The notes beneath the pieces were generated by a model. That model ran no database searches. It saw only the letters and a list, made by a program, of their open reading frames with translations, and had not been told where the DNA came from. 64,000 bases of DNA, from positions 37,294,487 to 37,358,486 of the forward strand of contig JAOANR010000015.1 in assembly GCA_030278955.1 (NCBI GenBank), given 5' to 3'. Made by a program: the position numbers and the translations under genes. The DNA comes from Hygrophila difformis (lineage: Eukaryota; Streptophyta; Magnoliopsida; Lamiales; Acanthaceae). Positions within the stretch are counted from its first letter, which is position 1; every line of letters begins with the position of its first letter. Shown piece by piece: positions 45,519 through 56,219 of this stretch.

Positions 45519-46204
45519 ACTTTGTCGCGGAATAGAGTTTGTGTCGCGGACCATGGGTCCGCGACAAGGGTTTCGCGACAAAGGGGTGGGAAATAAGAGG
45601 AATGGAATATTTTGAAAATTAGGGTTTGCTTTGTCGCTAAGCAAAAATTTTGTCGCGGAACATGGTTCCGCGACAACGAGGTATAGCGACAAAGGGTTGA
45701 AAATTGGTAAGGACATAATTCCTGGTCGCGGAATAAGGATTTTGTCGCGGTCCGTGGTTCCGCGACAGAGTCCTCCCAGAATAAAATTACAAGTATTTGG
45801 GTCCTTGGTCGCTAATCAAGGATTTTGTCGCGGAACGTGGTTCCGCGACAAGAGTTGCATCGCGACCAAGGGGTTTCAAATTTAATGGCAAGGCATAATT
45901 TTCTGTCTCGGAATAAGATTTTGTCGCGGAACGTGGTTCCGCGACAAGGGTATTCCGCGACAAAAGCCATGCAGACAAAATGCAAGAATTTGGTTCTTTG
46001 TCGCTAAACATGAGTTTTGTCGCGGAACGTGGTTCCGCGACAAAGGTTGCATCGCGACAAAGGGTTTCTTAAAAATTTTTTATAAAAATTTTGACAGCAT
46101 AACGCCTAATATTGCATTACATGGGTGTGCGTTGTGATCCGTGGGATCACAACGGGAAAAATTACATTGCAACCCGTGGGGTTGCAACGTGATGCAATAC
46201 AATA
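45519..46204. repeat. Element B hairpin zone 1 (3' LTR)
   Basis: Six GTCGCGG units at about 90-120-bp spacing. Inner stems include TGTCGCGGACC/GGTCCGCGACA (45542-45566) and TGTCGCGGAAC/GTTCCGCGACA (45651-45675, and near 45828, 45921, 46018). Outer arms include CTTTGTCGC/GCGACAAAG (units 1, 2, 6) and CCTTGGTCGC/GCGACCAAGG (unit 4). A final unit at 46107-46204 has a different core: TTGTGATCC/GGGATCACAA and TTGCAACCC/GGGTTGCAA within TATTGCAT..ATGCAATA arms. Confidence 0.93.
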
Positions 46205-46867
46205 TAGGAATATGCAATTTTTATAAACATACATAAACACTTTAATATATACCCCTTTTAGATCTAATGCACAAGAAAGAGAAAATAAAAATTAACAAAA
46301 GTACCTAACACTAAAAAGGACAAGAACAGTAAAGTAGGAACAAGAAAGAGACTTAAACTAGAGCATAAAGCAAAAATACAAACACACTATACTAACACTA
46401 AAAATAAAAATAAAATAAAATAAAACCTACATTAAATCTATCAAGGGTAAATATCAAGTGTTTATGCATTTATTAAGCCTAATAAAGCATTAAACCTAAC
46501 TAAAAATAATAAAAATGGTCAAGTGACCAAAAATACAAAAATAAAGCAATAAACATTATGGGAGATCCATAACACATTTTTGGTGGAACATTTTCTTTAT
46601 AACATCAAAAACCAAAAATGGGTTAAACACACCCATTGATTAAGTGTTTTCAACCCAAAAATACAAAATATAAAACTGGAAAATAAAATGAACACTAGCT
46701 ACACTTATTTATTACAAAGCATAAATTAAACTAAGCTAAGATCTACTACATTGCATAAAATAAATAAAACTATCTACCTACACTAATTTTGGAGAGCACA
46801 GTGGTGCCTCCAAAACAGTGAAATAAACTAAAGTGTAGCTAGGTTACTGTTCAAGTGGGTGGGAGGA

Positions 46868-46877
46868 TATATTTATA
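46868..46877 (-). promoter_or_regulatory. Candidate TATA box of element B (3' LTR copy)
   Basis: TATAAATATA on the minus strand within CTCTATAAATATATCC, between zones 2 and 1. It is conserved in C. Confidence 0.55.
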
Positions 46878-46913
46878 GAGTAGGATTAAGCCCTAGGCCC
46901 ATTAGGCCCACTG

Positions 46914-47300
46914 TGTCGCTAAACAAATATGCCTTGTCGCGGAACAAATTCTGCTTCAGGACACACTTTTTAGCTCCAGGATGGCGCGCAGGAGGGGGCG
47001 GGACTTGAGGTCCAAGGGGAAGAAGACAAAAAATCCATGCTTGCGGGAGCTGAGGTCCCTGGACCTCCCGAGTCTTTTAACATGTGGAAAATTTGAATAA
47101 ATGAGGTCACGTGACCTGTCTCTGTCGCGGTGTAGCTGCTTTGTCTTGGTCGCGCTCCACTTTGTCGCAGAACCATGTTCCGCGATAAAATTTTGTGCCT
47201 TGATTCTCCTCTCACAGTCTCGGAATAATTTTTGGGCGCGGAGCATTTTTTTGGTCGCGGAGCATTTTGTCGCGATGTACTGCTCCGCGACAAAGGGTTA
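46914..47300. repeat. Element B hairpin zone 2 (3' LTR)
   Basis: GTCGCGG-type pieces upstream of the TATA box: TTGTCGCAGAACCATGTTCC.. (47162-47187), GGTCGCGGAGCATT..TGTCGCGATG..CTCCGCGACAAAG (47253-47295) and single arms at 46914, 46934 and 47122. In this copy the 47165 palindrome has lost pairing through G-to-A and C-to-T changes that the 5' LTR copy does not have. Confidence 0.85.
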
Positions 47301-47539
47301 GTTTTCTCCCTCTCTCTTCCATTTCTCTTTCCCAAATTCTTACAGCTTCTTCCATTCTTTCTTTCCTCCATTTCTTTTCTTTTCCAGTTTCGTTTCTTCC
47401 TCCTCTTCTATTTTCTCTTCTTGTTTTCTTCTTTTCAAAATTCCTCTTCTCCTTCGTTTCTTCTTCCTATTTTTTTTTTTCCAGTTCTCTCATTTTTTCT
47501 TCTTCCCCCAAATTTCTTTTTCTCGTTTCTTTCTTCTTG

Positions 47540-48290
47540 TTTTCTGCATTTGGGGCTGTCGGAGTGGGGCGGAGGTGGTCGGAAACAGATGCGGATGAGA
47601 GGGTGGATTTGAGTTGGTGGAGGCGATGGCTGGAGTGTGGAGGTGTGCAGCGGCTGCTGCTGCTCTCGGAGGAGGAGTGACGGGAAGATGAAGGCGGTGA
47701 TTTTGGGGGTTTTGATTTGTTTTTTGGGGGTTTTGTGGTGTTGGAATGGTGGTATTGCAGCGGCGGGGACGATGAGGGGCTCTCCGGAGTTGATTGAACT
47801 CTCGTCGGATTTGGTTGATGGGGAAAAGAAATGATGGTGGCAGTGGAGGGGGTCGCCGGAGGTTGGTGGTGCGACGGCGGTTTTGAGGTTGGAGGTGTCG
47901 GAAATGGAGGAGATGGGGTGGTTGTGTTCGATTTGGGATGGAGGGCGAGTGGAGGTTGATGATGGGGTTGAAGGGGGCGACGGGAAAGATGGCTTTCTGG
48001 GGGCGGCGGCCGGAACATTGGTTGGAGGAATGGAGGAGATGGAATGGAGAGGATGGTCGGAGGGATGAGGATGGTCGGATGTGGGGGTGTTGGCCGCCGG
48101 AGTATTGGTGGAGAGGGGCGGAGATGGCGGTCGGATGGAGGAGAGGATGAAAATGGTTGGCGACTGGAGGTGGTTTGGCTGGTCGGAGACGGCCGCCGGC
48201 CGGCGGTGGCGGCGCCGGCGGCTGGGAATGGTGTTAGGGTTAGGGTTGGTTTTAGGTTTTGGTGGTTTCGGCTTGGGGTTGGTAAGGGCT
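47540..48290. repeat. GC-rich block of LTR B
   Basis: GGA/GGT/CGG-biased on the plus strand. In the sense direction it is CCG/CCA/TCC-rich and opens a Pro/Ser/His-rich frame of about 180 codons. A TTAGGGTTAGGGTT telomere-like pair is at 48234. The frame is altered by indels in the other LTR copy, so it is treated as non-coding. Confidence 0.6.
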
Positions 48291-48851
48291 AATGAAATTG
48301 GGCCTGGAGTTAATTAGTGCAATGGGCTTCCAGATTGGATTTTTAATTGCTGGGCCAAATCAAATTGGACTGGATTCACATTGGATTATTGGACTGGACC
48401 ATACCTGTAATTAATTTAAATTAACAGTAATTAGTGGACCATTTAATTTTTAATTATAGCAGAAAACATAAATAAAAATAAGTAAACATAAAAACTAAAA
48501 ATATATACATCAAAATATAAAATAATATAAATATAATATTTATTCCACTTGATTATTAGGTTTGTGTTCCATTCAAGGAATCCGTGTTCCACCGAATAGA
48601 CAACACCGAACCAAAATTAATCAAGTGTATGGTTTTTAATATTTTTATCATGTTTTTGGATTTTTTAATATAAATTTAATAAAAATAACAATATTTTTGT
48701 ATTTTTCAATACCAGCTTATTATTTATACAAACTTGCATAAATCTGCTAAATTCAACTGCTTTCTTATTTAAATAAGACCGGAATGCGATCAAATGTCCG
48801 TATTAGACACGGAAATAGATTGAAAATAATGGTCAATTTTGGCCATTATCA

Positions 48852-48865
48852 ACATCCTCACATTT
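48852..48865 (-). other. Element B polypurine tract
   Basis: AAATGTGAGGATGT on the minus strand, abutting the 3' LTR. It is purine-rich but interrupted by T, and the same sequence recurs three times inside the internal domain. Confidence 0.6.
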
Positions 48866-50293
48866 AATACTGATCGTCCCCGAGCAGTCAGAGTCAGTGC
48901 TCCTAAGAGCATAGACGCTGCATATTCAATCTATTTGCGTGGCTTTAAAAATTTCATTCTTTTTAGATTGGGATAAGACAATCAAAAACTACAAGTATTA
49001 AATTCTCTTGATTGCAGTGTTTAATAAAATGATACTTCTCACTTAATCAGGCCTACAAATCAGTCATTATTGATAATTCTTCATGAAGATCATGTTCAGA
49101 AAAATTCCTTGATTTAATTCTAGAATTAAAGCATGACATGAACATAAATATCAAATCGGAGCCTCACATATAGTGGAAACGGAAATTTCACTCACTCTCA
49201 AAAAGGGGTTTTATCAATGAGCACTCATAATCAAATTTAATTAAATTATCCCATAAGCTCGCAATTAGACCAACTCGCCACCGGCTCATTTCTTTAAATC
49301 GAGATCATGAGGTCTTATTTAAGGGTTATAACGGGGCGTACGGTTGTAACATTTGGTAGGCGAGGGAATTTATTGGGTTAAGAAGTGACAAGAATTTATT
49401 TATCATAACATGGCATTATTTTCTTTAAAAATTTATGATCATCAATATATTTTTCTTTTTCTTTCTTTTGCTTTCTTTTTCTATTGCATGACATTAAACT
49501 ATGTCTAATTTGCTCTGTCAATTGCAATTTATTTGTGTTGAATTGAATTGAATTCAACATTTTTCTCTTCTTTTTTTTTTTAAATCGGTTTATTGAATAC
49601 CGATTTATACATCTTTGATGATCACAAATTCAATGCCTTGATAAAATTCATTCTTGCCCACTTGGGTTTGAATTTCTTGGTCTTTTTAGAAGGCTTTGAA
49701 TAATATAGAGGGCTCCAAAGAAAAATTAGGCTTAAGGCTCAAAGTGGTTAATCCTAAAGGGAAAATATTTTTGGGTTTGGATTTCAAAAGAAGGCCAAAA
49801 TTTTGATTTTCTAGGTGCCTCGATCATATGCTCGATTTTTGGAATATGGCATAGTCTTGAATCGGTCCCAATAGCAAGTTCTAGTTTCCTTTAATCAAAA
49901 TGATTTTCACACATCAAAGAAAAGAATGAGTAAAAATGACTCATGGCTCAAATCTCACATGGAATGGTTCATTCATGTCATACAATATTCATAAATATAA
50001 TCTTTGAATAATTCTTACAATCTGTTCAATTAAATTCTCAACATGAAGACTCATTGCCCAACAAGATGATGATATCATTAAATTTTTATAGCTCAAAACC
50101 TCAAAAATTCATATCATGCATGTCTTCAATTATATTATCCCAATTTAAAAGTTTGAAAATTTAATCATAAACCAAAATCAAATATGTGAATTCTTAGACA
50201 GAGTTATGCATGCTTTGCACTGGGTTTAAATATGTAAAATAATAATAAAATAAACAAAGAGAAAAATAACACACACTTTTTTTTTTGAGATAT

Positions 50294-50364
50294 TTAAGTA
50301 AAGAATCAACATCCTCACATTTTGAGCCTTGCTCGAAATGTGAGTCAATCAGTTCCTACTTAAA
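50294..50364. repeat. Internal two-tier hairpin 1 of element B
   Basis: Inner stem CTCACATTTTGAG/CTCGAAATGTGAG (one T-G wobble) inside a TTTAAGTA/TACTTAAA outer stem. It includes the polypurine-like motif. Confidence 0.75.
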
Positions 50365-50805
50365 CAAATTTTTGAAATCAAACTAGAATAAAAGAGGAGG
50401 GAGGGAGGGGGAAAATATTAACATAAAAGATAGAAAAATAATTCCGATAGCCTTTTTCGTCAAACCAATTAAATGTTCGACGATTTTGGCTATGTGTGAT
50501 CGTTTGGTTCGTCGAACAAGGCGATTGTTCGATGCCCAATACTTAAGAAAAATTCTGATTTTCATCAAAATTGTTCAATCACATTTTTGAATTTTATAAA
50601 ATTTAATCTACTATATTTCCTTGCATAAATTAGGTTGGATTAATTCTGTTCTTATAAAAGTTATTCCGGATTTTAAATTGCTTTAAATTCCAGGAATACT
50701 TTCAATTAATCACAGAATCGATCCAACCGGGAACCTGTTTTGGAGCTTTAATTTTCTTTTTGGTGATTCCACAAATTCCTGCAGAGCAAACACAGAAGAA
50801 GTTAT

Positions 50806-50886
50806 CGGGTTTTCTCAATAATATCAACATCCTCACATTTAGAGTCTTAGTACTCTAAATGTGAGTTAATTGATTAATACCCGAAT
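50806..50886. repeat. Internal two-tier hairpin 2 of element B
   Basis: Inner perfect 14-bp stem CTCACATTTAGAGT/ACTCTAAATGTGAG (50832-50865) with outer CGGGT/ACCCG pairing. Confidence 0.8.
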
Positions 50887-51527
50887 TATTTGATATAATA
50901 TGCACAAGAGATATATGTATAAATATATGTATATACATATATATGATTTTGACTTGCAGAAATTTAGGTTGGATTAATTCTGTGCTTGTGAAAATTATTC
51001 CGGACTTTATATTTCTTTAAATTCCGGATATAATCTTCGGTCAATTACAGAACTAACCCAACCGGGAACCTGTTTAGATGCTCAATCGGGACAGGGGCGA
51101 CGGAGAGTGAGATAGTGGCCGTGGCTTGTCCGATGGTGGTGAGCAATTGGTAGTCCGAAGATCTGCTACTCCATTTGTTGTTTCACCAGTGATGAGGGTT
51201 CCCTCAGCGCAGTGGTGGTAATGAGGTGGATGGGCGGTGGAGCAGCGGTGGAGCTTCGTGGTCCGGATGTGGTGGAGATGACAAACACGTGAGTCTCACG
51301 TGTTGTGCAATTTACAATTGCAAATTAGTGTAGCCCCAATGCTACACTTCTCCATTTTTCTTTGATTTTTTGTTTAATTAACCTAGATTTTGCATTTGGG
51401 AAAGTGTAATTAAACGAAAATCAAAGTAGTGTAGCCCCAATGCTACACTTCCACATTTAACTCCTTACACCAATTTTTGTGGCTCCATGATTCCTGCAAA
51501 ACAAAATACACAATTGGTTAGGTTTTC

Positions 51528-51593
51528 CCCTCAAATCAACATCCTCACATTTAGAGTCTTGGTACTCTAAATGTTTAATTGATTTGAGGGTAC
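51528..51593. repeat. Internal two-tier hairpin 3 of element B
   Basis: Inner ACATTTAGAGT/ACTCTAAATGT and outer CCCTCAAATCAA/TTGATTTGAGGG, both perfect. Confidence 0.82.
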
Positions 51594-51684
51594 TTCTCTG
51601 TTCTGAAATGAATACATTAAACTAACACTAAACTAACTATGAGTAATCAGGAGTGCAATTCTCTTAATAAACGACGCTGCATCC

Positions 51685-51702
51685 TCCCCGGCAACGGCGC
51701 CA
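51685..51702 (-). other. Element B primer-binding site (tRNA-Asp)
   Basis: TGGCGCCGTTGCCGGGGA on the minus strand, directly next to the 5' LTR at 51703. It is complementary over 18 bases to the 3' end of plant tRNA-Asp as I recall it, including CCA. Confidence 0.9.
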
Positions 51703-54437
51703 TGAAACTTTTGACAAATTTCATTAACACGAGTATTTTTCAATAAAATATATCAGGATTGAATTTATTAAATGAAAGGATGTTATGAATCGTGGGAAAG
51801 GGGTTTAAGGATATATTCCACTTTTTTATTACTCAGGTGGGGTGCTTTAATTTCAAATGGCGCTGCAGTCCTCTCATGTCATGAAACTTTTGACAAGTCT
51901 CATGGTACAACCGGGATAGATTGACCTTCAGTCTGTCACACTGAGGGTCCCCGGCATATGTGCCATGATACTTCTCATGATTTCATGTCATGAGATTACC
52001 TACCATGAAACTTTCGGCAGATTCCCACTGTATGAGTATTTTCTGAAAAATCACATTTTTATTTACTCGTGTTAAGAAACTGTGCCCCCGAAAGCGCACG
52101 GAGTCAAAAATTGCAGTATTTATAGTAAGTACCGGATCGTTCACTGGAGGATGTGCGATGGAAGCAGGGCCCACGCCGTTTACTAAGATTTTCCACTCGG
52201 TTACTCGATTCAAGTTTGTGATTGAATTACCAACTACTTGACATAATTTAAACTAAGCTATGAAAGCAATTAAAATAAAGCAGATAGAATTATTCTAGAA
52301 AGCGAATTAAATTCAATCTAAGAAAACAATAAAATTATTCTAAGAAAGCGGTTAAAATTATCTACGAAAGCATATTTAAATTGAGACAGAAGGGACAGGG
52401 AGAAAATAATAAAGATTGGACAAGATTCAGATGAAACACAGTTAAACTTCCATTTTGTTACACAGATCTTTGTTTGGGATAATCCTTCCAGACAGCTAAC
52501 TCTCATGCTTCCTATACCATGTTCCCTTTAACAGACAGGTACTTACAGTAAGGATTTACATGCCTTAAGACAGCAAAATCTAAAATACCACAGACTCACA
52601 ACTGCCCTCACACGGCCGTGTGGAGGCATGTTATTCATCTGTGGTGGACAAGCAACACCTGACAAATCATTTATTGAAGTGGCAAGTACCGCTATCATTC
52701 CCCCATGTCACACCCAAAGATTCTAACCAAGCTCTGAACTATCCCTTAACTCTCAGTCCTAGTAGCAGTTACACAACTCTCAATACAACCGAGTGACCTC
52801 TAACGAAAGCATTTAAAAGAAAGCGGTAAAGAAAGCATTTAAAATCCTATCACTCGGAGGTTTTTTGAAAGTTTGACCCTGGTAGTAAAAGAAAGCCCCC
52901 GGTCGGAATGACCGGATGTGGATCAAGAATTCCCTAATCTCGGTGAACCGCTCGCAGTGTTCACCTCCCGTCGGGTGGTTATGAGATACAAACTAATGAA
53001 ACGAACTAACAAATTAGTTCGTTCCGGATGCACTCACTCAGGACTCAAAAATAGGCTTTGGCAGAAGAGGATAGCAGTTGAAAGAATGCTCAACCCTACC
53101 TTAGAAAATAACCAAGGCCCGAATGTTGTTCCTCTAGTATTATCCGTCACACCTTATCGGAATCCAAGTGGAATCTGACCCAGTGCAATATTTAATACAA
53201 GATTTCCAACAAACAGCAATTTTGGAAATTAATAAATCTGAAAATCATTCCCTAAACAGGTACTAGACTCTCAATTAAAACACAGATCCTTTCAGTCTAG
53301 ATGAGACCTAATCGCTGACTCTGCTTCTAATTTCCCAAAATCAACCCCCAGTCGGATATGAATTAGTCATAACTGTCGAATTTATCCCTTACTCAGATCC
53401 GGATTTTATAAAGGAATTTTTGTTGGAAATTTATTATGAGACATCTGATTAAAATCAAGACTCCTGTGTCCAAGGGAAGGATCCCAAAATAATATTGACC
53501 ACAATATCTACATAATAATATCATGCATAAATTTATAGAGAAGTGTAAAATTAAATAACCCAAAATATAAGGTGGGTTTAGACAGAAGCTGATACACAGA
53601 GATGAAATAGCCGGAGATGAGAAGAATTTATTTGGCTAAAAAGATGACTGAAATAACTGGGGTTATCCGGACTGCAAGCATCTGCTATCCAGGTCCTAAC
53701 TATTCCAGATGGAACGGTTTTTAGATGGTGAAATTCCCTAAATGACAGTTGCCACTGTCATCTTAAACTCCACTATCTGTGAATTTGGATAAAAACCCAC
53801 ATGTTCTATCACTGCAATAATTATTAGATGACATTGGCAAATATCATCTAACATTACTACAGATCCAGATTCAGGTTTGAAATTAAGATAAAGAAAAGAA
53901 AACTGTATCCGGATAGGGGTCAGCTGAGCAGCTATTATAATCCCGGATGGACTAACCGCCAAGGCTTCCACCGACCACTATTCGGACCATGCAAAATAAC
54001 ATTTAATAATTAATATACAGACCACGAGCTAGTTATCCGTGTGGGAATACCCGCCAACATTAATCTGATATATTCCTTATTAGCTGTTTCACACATCACA
54101 GAAAAGACAAAATAAATAAAAGAAAAATATTTTTGGGTCATCTTGCATGAGAGACATTGGTTTCTCATGCAAGGTATGAAAATCAATCCATAATCACTCT
54201 TCATGTCTAAATAATCACTCATTCCATAATTAATTAATTACAGTCCGGATTATATACTTAGATCATTAGAGTTTAATCCTTTTGTAGAAGAATCTTTTAA
54301 TGGGAAATTGAACAAAATTCTTTATATCAAATTAATCATGGGTTGAAATCATTGGATTTCAACCTCAAAATATTAATATAAAGGTTCAATTAATTAATGG
54401 AGTGAGATGAAGAATAAAAATTTGGCAAAAAGGTGCC

Positions 54438-55123
54438 ACTTTGTCGCGGAATAGAGTTTGTGTCGCGGACCATGGGTCCGCGACAAGGGTTTCGCGACAA
54501 AGGGGTGGGAAATAAGAGGAATGGAATATTTTGAAAATTAGGGTTTGCTTTGTCGCTAAGCAAAAATTTTGTCGCGGAATATGGTTCCGCGACAACGAGG
54601 TATAGCGACAAAGGGTTGAAAATTGGTAAGGACATAATTCCTGGTCGCGGAATAAGGATTTTGTCGCGGTCCGTGGTTCCGCGACAGAGTCCTCCCAGAA
54701 TAAAATTACAAGTATTTGGGTCCTTGGTCGCTAATCAAGGATTTTGTCGCGGAACGTGGTTCCGCGACAAGAGTTGCATCGCGACCAAGGGGTTTCAAAT
54801 TTAATAGCAAGGCATAATTTTCTGTCTCGGAATAAAATTTTGTCGCGGAACGTGGTTCCGCGACAAGGGTATTCCGCGACAAAAACCATGCAGACAAAAT
54901 GCAAGAATTTGGTTCTTTGTCGCTAAACATGAGTTTTGTCGCGGAACGTGGTTCCGCGACAAAGGTTGCATCGCGACAAAGGGTTTCTTAAAAATTTTTT
55001 ATAAAAATTTTGACAGCATAACGCCTAATATTGCATTACATGGGTGTGCGTTGTGATCCGTGGGATCACAACGGGAAAAATTACATTGCAACCCGTGGGG
55101 TTGCAACGTGATGCAATACAATA
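54438..55123. repeat. Element B hairpin zone 1 (5' LTR)
   Basis: Same seven units as 45519-46204. One inner arm near 54578 has C-to-T (GGAATATGG), a mismatch-free loop change. Confidence 0.92.
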
Positions 55124-55786
55124 TAGGAATATGCAATTTTTATAAACATACATAAACACTTTAATATATACCCCTTTTAGATCTAATGCACAAGAAAGAG
55201 AAAATAAAAATTAACAAAAGTACCTAACACTAAAAAGGACAAGAACAGTAAAGTAGGAACAAGAAAGAGACTTAAACTAGAGCATAAAGCAAAAATACAA
55301 ACACACTATACTAACACTAAAAATAAAAATAAAATAAAATAAAACCTACATTAAATCTATCAAGGGTAAATATCAAGTGTTTATGCATTTATTAAGCCTA
55401 ATAAAGCATTAAACCTAACTAAAAATAATAAAAATGGTCAAGTGACCAAAAATACAAAAATAAAGCAATAAATATTATGGGAGATCCATAACACATTTTT
55501 GGTGGAACATTTTCTTTATAACATCAAAAACCAAAAATGGGTTAAACACACCCATTGATTAAGTGTTTTCAACCCAAAAATACAAAATATAAAACTGGAA
55601 AATAAAATGAACACTAGCTACACTTATTTATTACAAAGCATAAATTAAAGTAAGCTAAGATCTACTACATTGCATAAAATAAATAAAACTATCTACCTAC
55701 ACTAATTTTGGAGAGCACAGTGGTGCCTCCAAAACAGTGAAATAAACTAAAGTGTAGCTAGGTTACTGTTCAAGTGGGTGGGAGGA

Positions 55787-55796
55787 TATATTTATA
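55787..55796 (-). promoter_or_regulatory. Candidate TATA box of element B (5' LTR copy)
   Basis: TATAAATATA on the minus strand. This is the copy that would drive full-length transcription, toward lower coordinates. Confidence 0.55.
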
Positions 55797-55832
55797 GAGT
55801 AGGATTAAGCCCTAGGCCCATTAGGCCCACTG

Positions 55833-56219
55833 TGTCGCTAAACAAATATGCCTTGTCGCGGAACAAATTCTGCTTCAGGACACAGTTTTTAGCTCCAGGA
55901 TGGCGCGCAGGAGGGGGCGGGACTTGAGGTCCGAGGGGAAGAAGACAAAAAATCCATGCTTGCGGGAGCTGAGGTCCCTGGACCTCCCGAGTCTTTTAAC
56001 ATGTGGAAAATTTGAATAAATGAGGTCACGTGACCTGTCTCTGTCGCGGTGTAGCTGCTTTGTCTTGGTCGCGCTCCACTTGTCGCGGAACCATGTTCCG
56101 CGACAAAATTTTGTGCCTTGATTCTCCTCTCACAGTCTCGGAATAATTTTTGGGCGCGGAGCATTTTTTTGGTCGCGGAGCATTTTGTCGCGATGTACTG
56201 CTCCGCGACAAAGGGTTAG
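55833..56219. repeat. Element B hairpin zone 2 (5' LTR)
   Basis: Same layout as 46914-47300, but the palindrome at 56081-56107 (TTGTCGCGGAAC..GTTCCGCGACAA) is intact here. Confidence 0.85.

Larger units (their letters stand above)
42784..48851 (-). repeat. Element B 3' LTR
   Basis: 6068 bp. The outer 300 bases hold three copies of the terminal motif TGAAACTTT (42784, 42963, 43086). Sense order from 48851 down: AT-rich start, GC-rich block (48290-47540), purine tract, hairpin zone 2, TATA box, A-rich stretch, hairpin zone 1, then about 2.7 kb to the LTR end. Confidence 0.95.
48852..51702 (-). other. Element B internal domain (non-coding)
   Basis: 2851 bp, no conserved protein. It holds four copies of ATCAACATCCTCACATTT (48848, 50307, 50825, 51537), the first being the true LTR/polypurine junction. 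Three of the copies form hairpins. It also has a pair of copies of about 120 bp (50633 and 50964) with GGTTGGATTAATTCTGT arms, and two AGTGTAGC/GCTACACT hairpins (51331, 51430) linked by a long stem. Confidence 0.85.

Noticed and set aside
45519..46204. CRISPR-like appearance of regularly spaced palindromes
   Set aside because: Spacing is irregular, units are nested palindromes without spacer-repeat logic, and they lie in plant LTRs.
47467..48018. Pro/Ser/His-rich minus-strand frame in the GC block of LTR B
   Set aside because: Composition explains it; the other LTR copy has indels that change the frame and length.
48231..48250. Telomere-like TTAGGGTTAGGG
   Set aside because: Only two units, within a repetitive GGTTTTAGG context; not an interstitial telomere array.
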